This document shows, piece after piece, positions 7,024-9,688 of a stretch of DNA of 9,688 nt. The position numbers were made by a program, and so were the translations under genes. Within the stretch, counting starts at the first letter, position 1; each line of letters starts with the position of its first letter. This stretch comes from Limnochordia bacterium. Its GTDB lineage: Bacteria; Bacillota; Limnochordia; Darwinibacteriales; DTU012. The notes below the pieces were generated by a model. It was not told the DNA's origin. It searched no databases and was given only the letters and a program-made list of their open reading frames with translations. Location of the stretch: assembly GCA_007116995.1 (NCBI GenBank), contig SKHL01000157.1, forward strand, positions 1 through 9,688. Reading direction: 5' to 3'.

Positions 7024-8166
7024 TCAGGTGTCTTTCCTCAATATCTGCAAATACTCTTCATACGAAAAAACCCTATTTCTTTGTCCGCTTTCAGTTTGTC
7101 TTAGAATTCCAAGCTCGGTAAGATACTTTACAGCATTGGATACCGCATTGAATGATATCCCCAGATCTGTGCTGGTCTTTTTGATATCGATAATGGGATT
7201 GCTCTCTAGATACTTGAACACTTTGCGAATGGTTTGAGCGGCTTTCCCTTTCTTCTCTAATGCTGCATCGTTCTTCTTATGAAGCGCAACAAGAGCATCT
7301 ATGGTTTGAACTGCATCTTCCGCCGATTCGTAGATCGCTAAAAGGAAAAACCGAACCCACTGCTCAAAGTTGCCCTTCATTCTAACTTCCATCAACCTAT
7401 CGTAATACTCAATTCTATTTCGCTTCAGGAAATAGGATATATATAAGGTTTCATGACTTAGAATTTTTCTTTCGCGAAGAAAAAGCGAGATGAGAAGCCG
7501 TCCTACCCTTCCATTCCCATCCAAGAAAGGGTGGATTGTCTCAAACTGGTAATGCGCCAATCCGATTTTAACCAAAGGATCTAGGTCATCGTCCGCGTGG
7601 AGAAATTTTTCTAAATCTGACATGGCTTCGATCATATCCTGTGGGTTCGGTGGAATGTATCGTGCGTTCTTTAATGTACTACCTTGGGGGCCGATCCAGT
7701 TTTGACTTCGTCTAAATTCACCTGGATTTTGTTCCTCGCCGCGTACATCCTGCATTAGCGTTCCATGGATTTCTCTAAAAAGGCGATTCGATATAGGGAG
7801 CTCTTCCAACCGATCTTTGGCATATTGAGAGGCTTTCACATAATTAACAACATCACCCACGTGGCGATTGGTATTCTCTTCAATATTAGGATCCAGAATA
7901 TCATCCAGTGTCGCTTGGGTACCCTCTATCTGCGATGACAACAATGCTTCTTTTCTTACATACATGGAAACAAACAAGTCAATATCCGGCACCTGTTGCG
8001 AAACGCCTTCTAACACCCCAATACTCCAACTGGCCTTAGCAAGTAGAAAGGCAATATCTTCGCCAAGTTCAACAGGTGGATCTGGCGGTAAGGGGCTTGG
8101 ACAAAAGGACTTATATTCAAGATCACCTGATAGATTACGCTTGTAATTCCCTGCTCTTTTTTTCAT
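7024..8166 (-). CDS. fic: Fic family protein (putative AMP transferase) with N-terminal inhibitory helix and C-terminal winged helix
   Basis: The 380-residue product carries an intact Fic active-site motif, HPFLDGNGRVGR (residues 212-223), with catalytic His212. Enzymes with this motif transfer AMP or another nucleotide group from a nucleotide to target proteins. An inhibitory motif of the form [S/T]xxxE[G/N] occurs at SSQIEG (77-82, Glu81), upstream of the Fic core. This marks the class whose ATP-binding site is blocked by its own helix, so no separate antitoxin is needed. Residues about 305-370 form a winged helix (TSTDLGISFNAVSNAVKYLT as the helix-turn-helix), common in long bacterial Fic proteins. 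The start ATG 8164-8166 has TAGGAG nine bases upstream. A consensus promoter precedes it and a terminator follows, so it is a single-gene unit. The target is unknown; housekeeping stress modulation or a self-restrained toxin are both possible. Confidence 0.93.
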   Translation of the reverse strand: MKKRAGNYKRNLSGDLEYKSFCPSPLPPDPPVELGEDIAFLLAKASWSIGVLEGVSQQVPDIDLFVSMYVRKEALLSSQIEGTQATLDDILDPNIEENTNRHVGDVVNYVKASQYAKDRLEELPISNRLFREIHGTLMQDVRGEEQNPGEFRRSQNWIGPQGSTLKNARYIPPNPQDMIEAMSDLEKFLHADDDLDPLVKIGLAHYQFETIHPFLDGNGRVGRLLISLFLRERKILSHETLYISYFLKRNRIEYYDRLMEVRMKGNFEQWVRFFLLAIYESAEDAVQTIDALVALHKKNDAALEKKGKAAQTIRKVFKYLESNPIIDIKKTSTDLGISFNAVSNAVKYLTELGILRQTESGQRNRVFSYEEYLQILRKDT

Positions 8167-8193
8167 TTTTTATCGCTCCTAAAGTGAAACTAC

Positions 8194-8211
8194 TGTGCAC
8201 AGGATAGCACA
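8194..8211. promoter_or_regulatory. Inverted repeat around the fic -10 box, candidate operator
   Basis: TGTGC (8194-8198) and GCACA (8207-8211) are exact inverted copies eight bases apart. The -10 hexamer falls between the arms, so a bound dimer would block RNA polymerase. The Fic protein's own winged helix is an obvious but unproven candidate binder. Five-base arms can occur by chance. Confidence 0.4.
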
Positions 8212-8229
8212 TTTATTTGTGTTTGTCAA
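8201..8229 (-). promoter_or_regulatory. Sigma-70 type promoter of fic
   Basis: On the minus strand the -35 is a perfect TTGACA (8224-8229), then a 17-base spacer, then TATCCT as -10 (8201-8206). The -10 lies 34 bases from the ATG. Confidence 0.8.
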
Positions 8230-8322
8230 AGAAAACGAAATAGAGTCCCTTTATGGACACTCGTTAGTTCATTTTCCTGCGCCAAACAAAATAATATCCT
8301 ACCCCGGCTGCCTCATCTCTTT

Positions 8323-8394
8323 TTAGAGCGTTGTCTTCTTGCTGCTATCCCGCCAAGCAGGCCGTTTTACAAGCCGTTCTTCTAGTTCATACAT
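8323..8394 (-). CDS. 23-codon mini-ORF with strong ribosome binding site, gene remnant or leader peptide
   Basis: ATG 8392-8394 is preceded by AAAGGAG (8403-8409) with an 8-base spacer. The frame reads MYELEERLVKRPAWRDSSKK plus three residues, then TAA. The charged, helix-like composition looks like the beginning of a longer protein that has been cut off, but I recognise no family. An 8-bp inverted repeat, AGGCCGTT (8359-8366) and AACGGCCT (8423-8430), encloses its start and ribosome binding site. Otherwise the gap between fic and the next gene (8230-8587) holds only weak hairpins, such as ATGCAA-TCT-TTGCAT at 8553-8567. Confidence 0.3.
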   Translation of the reverse strand: MYELEERLVKRPAWRDSSKKTTL

Positions 8395-8587
8395 TATCTA
8401 AGCTCCTTTATTCTACAAAGCTAACGGCCTAAACATCTACTAGTTCTACTACTTCCTACGCTCACCCTACTTACTCAAGACGCTGGATTAACTTAACGAA
8501 TAACCTATTGTATCAGTTTGTGCTTTGGACAGGCGATAATGTCATCGACGATATGCAATCTTTGCATCAAGACACCGGCTTTCTTCG

Positions 8588-8953
8588 TCAAAACCTGTGA
8601 ACAAGTCCAGAGATAAATAGTATTAAGCTGGCAACATTACCTAACTGGACGATTAACGGAATCCAAAACGGCACCGAGTCATAATCAGTCTCAATGCCTC
8701 CCTCGTGGTGTTTGTGTTCATCCTCCACAGATTCCTCAATTTCTTCGTGCGTGGCACCCTGTTGCTCCATTCTATGTACCGTGTCTTTTAGCTTCCTTGT
8801 TTCTGGATCCACTGCAATTCAGACGATAGCTATACTAAACACAAACTGGATAAGCGCCACCGCAAGCGACAGTGACACGAGGCGAATATCACCGAGGCTA
8901 TACCATAGAACCGCAGCCAGAACAGACAACACGATCCCTATTCTCGTTGCCAT
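8588..8953 (-). pseudogene. Small membrane-protein gene interrupted by one in-frame TGA
   Basis: ATG 8951-8953 follows a GGAGGGGGAG ribosome binding site nine bases away. The first 44 codons encode two hydrophobic helices (residues about 5-20 and 24-44), ending SLAVALIQFVFSIAIV, then TGA at 8819-8821. The same frame continues at once: Ile-Ala-Val-Asp-Pro-Glu, a charged segment rich in Glu and His (VEDEHKHHEGGIETD) and a C-terminal helix (PFWIPLIVQLGNVASLILFI) to TGA 8588-8590. Read through, it is 121 codons with the stop inside or just after helix two, so a TGG to TGA change is the simple explanation. Without read-through, the second half would need to start at GTG 8810-8812, which has no ribosome binding site. 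I do not recognise the family. A sequencing error cannot be excluded. Confidence 0.6.
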
Positions 8954-9041
8954 ACACCCTGACTCCCCCTCCGCGAATTGTGTTGCGGATTCTTGAATAA
9001 TTACTAACCATCACGATTGCCAGCCCCAAGCCTATCCCATG

Positions 9042-9548
9042 CTATGAACGTACTACCCTCTCGGGAACTACTAGGCGCCAAGATTGGATAAACGCACCAT
9101 TGGAAGCTGTTAAAAATGTCTTTTTTAAGTCGGTGGTTCTAACACCTTGTTCTTTATCGGAGGCAATCAAGCCAAAACGTCCCTGGATAGTGATTTGTTT
9201 GTATAGCTTCCCATCAAAGCTAAACGGGTTAAATCGTGAGTCAGCAGCTATCTGCAATTCTAGTAGCGGTCTAGGTTGGATCCCATGGTAGGCCATGGCT
9301 GTGGCTTGACAAAGAAACGCATTATCTGCAACTGCACAAGCAATCTGATAGGGAGACGCTGTGATCTCTTTAGTTACTAGATTAATGGGAGAATAAAGTC
9401 CACCGCGAATTTTTACTACTACGCCCTTATTGATTAGTCTCGTTAGTAGGGCGTACGCTGTGGAGCGCTTGCCTACCAATTGTTCCACTTGTTCAATGGA
9501 GAATACGGGGTGTTGTATTAATTTTATGTAAGCGTCTAGATTGTCCAT
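9042..9548 (-). CDS. AbiEi-type antitoxin/transcriptional regulator, probably C-terminally truncated
   Basis: The product has 168 residues from ATG 9546-9548, which has AAGGAG (9558-9563) nine bases upstream; the ATG at 9569 has none. Residues about 10-55 form a winged helix (FSIEQVEQLVGKRSTAYALL, then NKGVVVKIRGGLYSPI), the DNA-binding part of type IV AbiEi antitoxins. The region with CQATAMAYHGI (80-90) matches the family segment usually reading like SALEYHGL. GVRTTDLKKTFLTA (135-148) matches the segment that in full-length members leads into VxDxxER(T)-type sequence and a further C-terminal part. After residue 148 the similarity stops and 20 unrelated residues precede TAG 9042-9044; neither other frame restores it. 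Family members are often 190-280 residues long. No AbiEii nucleotidyltransferase toxin lies downstream; the split membrane-protein gene does. It is an orphan regulator or a decaying remnant. Confidence 0.7.
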   Translation of the reverse strand: MDNLDAYIKLIQHPVFSIEQVEQLVGKRSTAYALLTRLINKGVVVKIRGGLYSPINLVTKEITASPYQIACAVADNAFLCQATAMAYHGIQPRPLLELQIAADSRFNPFSFDGKLYKQITIQGRFGLIASDKEQGVRTTDLKKTFLTASNGAFIQSWRLVVPERVVRS

Positions 9549-9585
9549 GCTGGCCCACTCCTTATGCATAATGTTTTTTCTTCAC

Positions 9586-9605
9586 AGTATAACGCTCTAT
9601 GTTAT
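9586..9605 (-). promoter_or_regulatory. Candidate promoter and overlapping inverted repeat of the AbiEi-like gene
   Basis: On the minus strand TATACT (plus 9586-9591) is a good -10 box, 37 bases before the start codon, but no good -35 is seen 17 bases upstream. ATAAC (9589-9593) and GTTAT (9601-9605) form an inverted repeat with a 7-base centre that overlaps the -10. AbiEi proteins are known to repress their own operon through inverted repeats, so this is a plausible operator. The remaining bases to 9688 show nothing but a 10-bp palindrome at 9640-9649. Confidence 0.4.
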
Positions 9606-9688
9606 GAGTTTTACGACATTCACCCCAGACAGAGAGGCCCTTGTACAAGCCAATTTGTCTTTACACATATTGTTAACTTAGTTACTGT

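Noticed and set aside
8694..8996. Plus-strand ORF of 100 residues opposite the split membrane-protein gene
   Set aside because: Its composition (Ser- and Cys-rich) and missing ribosome binding site mark it as an antisense shadow; the minus-strand frames have a clear start and hydrophobic helices.
9640..9649. Ten-bp palindrome CTTGTACAAG near the window end
   Set aside because: It is isolated, does not overlap a promoter, and one such palindrome in nearly 10 kb is not striking.

Overview
The window looks like chromosomal DNA from a low- to mid-GC Gram-positive bacterium, most likely Bacillota of a clostridial type. The evidence is strong AGGAGG-type ribosome binding sites, GTG and TTG starts, a lipoprotein-type secreted subtilase, and a short gene remnant whose N-terminus resembles small proteins I associate with Clostridia. 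This placement is inference. All gene assignments come from reading motifs; no database search was possible.

Left part (1-3540). The window opens inside a plus-strand gene that ends in a carbohydrate-binding domain of the CBM9 type. It converges on a minus-strand gene for an unusual intracellular glycoside-hydrolase-like protein. A 17-bp perfect hairpin terminator lies between them, flush against the hydrolase stop codon. Upstream of the hydrolase on the minus strand are a small split-barrel flavoprotein (pyridoxamine-phosphate-oxidase-like) and a secreted subtilisin-like lipoprotein protease. The three minus-strand genes are separated by 111 and 146 bases and could be co-transcribed, but nothing links them functionally beyond order.

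Middle (5419-7023). A 456-base gap ahead of the protease holds several nested inverted repeats and no gene; it may be a structured leader or an RNA remnant. Next is an unrecognised five-helix membrane protein. After it comes a decayed stretch where the well-initiated N-terminus of one small gene (6893 down to about 6800) runs into a stop and a second, frame-shifted ORF.

Right part (7024-9688). This is an accessory region. It has an intact Fic protein with a built-in inhibitory helix and a C-terminal winged helix, a clear terminator, and a consensus promoter whose -10 box lies between the arms of an inverted repeat. Beyond it are a 23-codon mini-ORF with a good ribosome binding site, a small membrane-protein gene split by one in-frame TGA, and an AbiEi-type antitoxin or regulator that appears truncated at its C-terminus and lacks its usual toxin partner. 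The AbiEi promoter also overlaps an inverted repeat. Several broken genes in 3 kb suggest past insertion and deletion of defence or mobile genes.

Apart from the first partial gene, every gene I support is on the minus strand. No tRNA, rRNA, CRISPR array or intact insertion sequence was seen.
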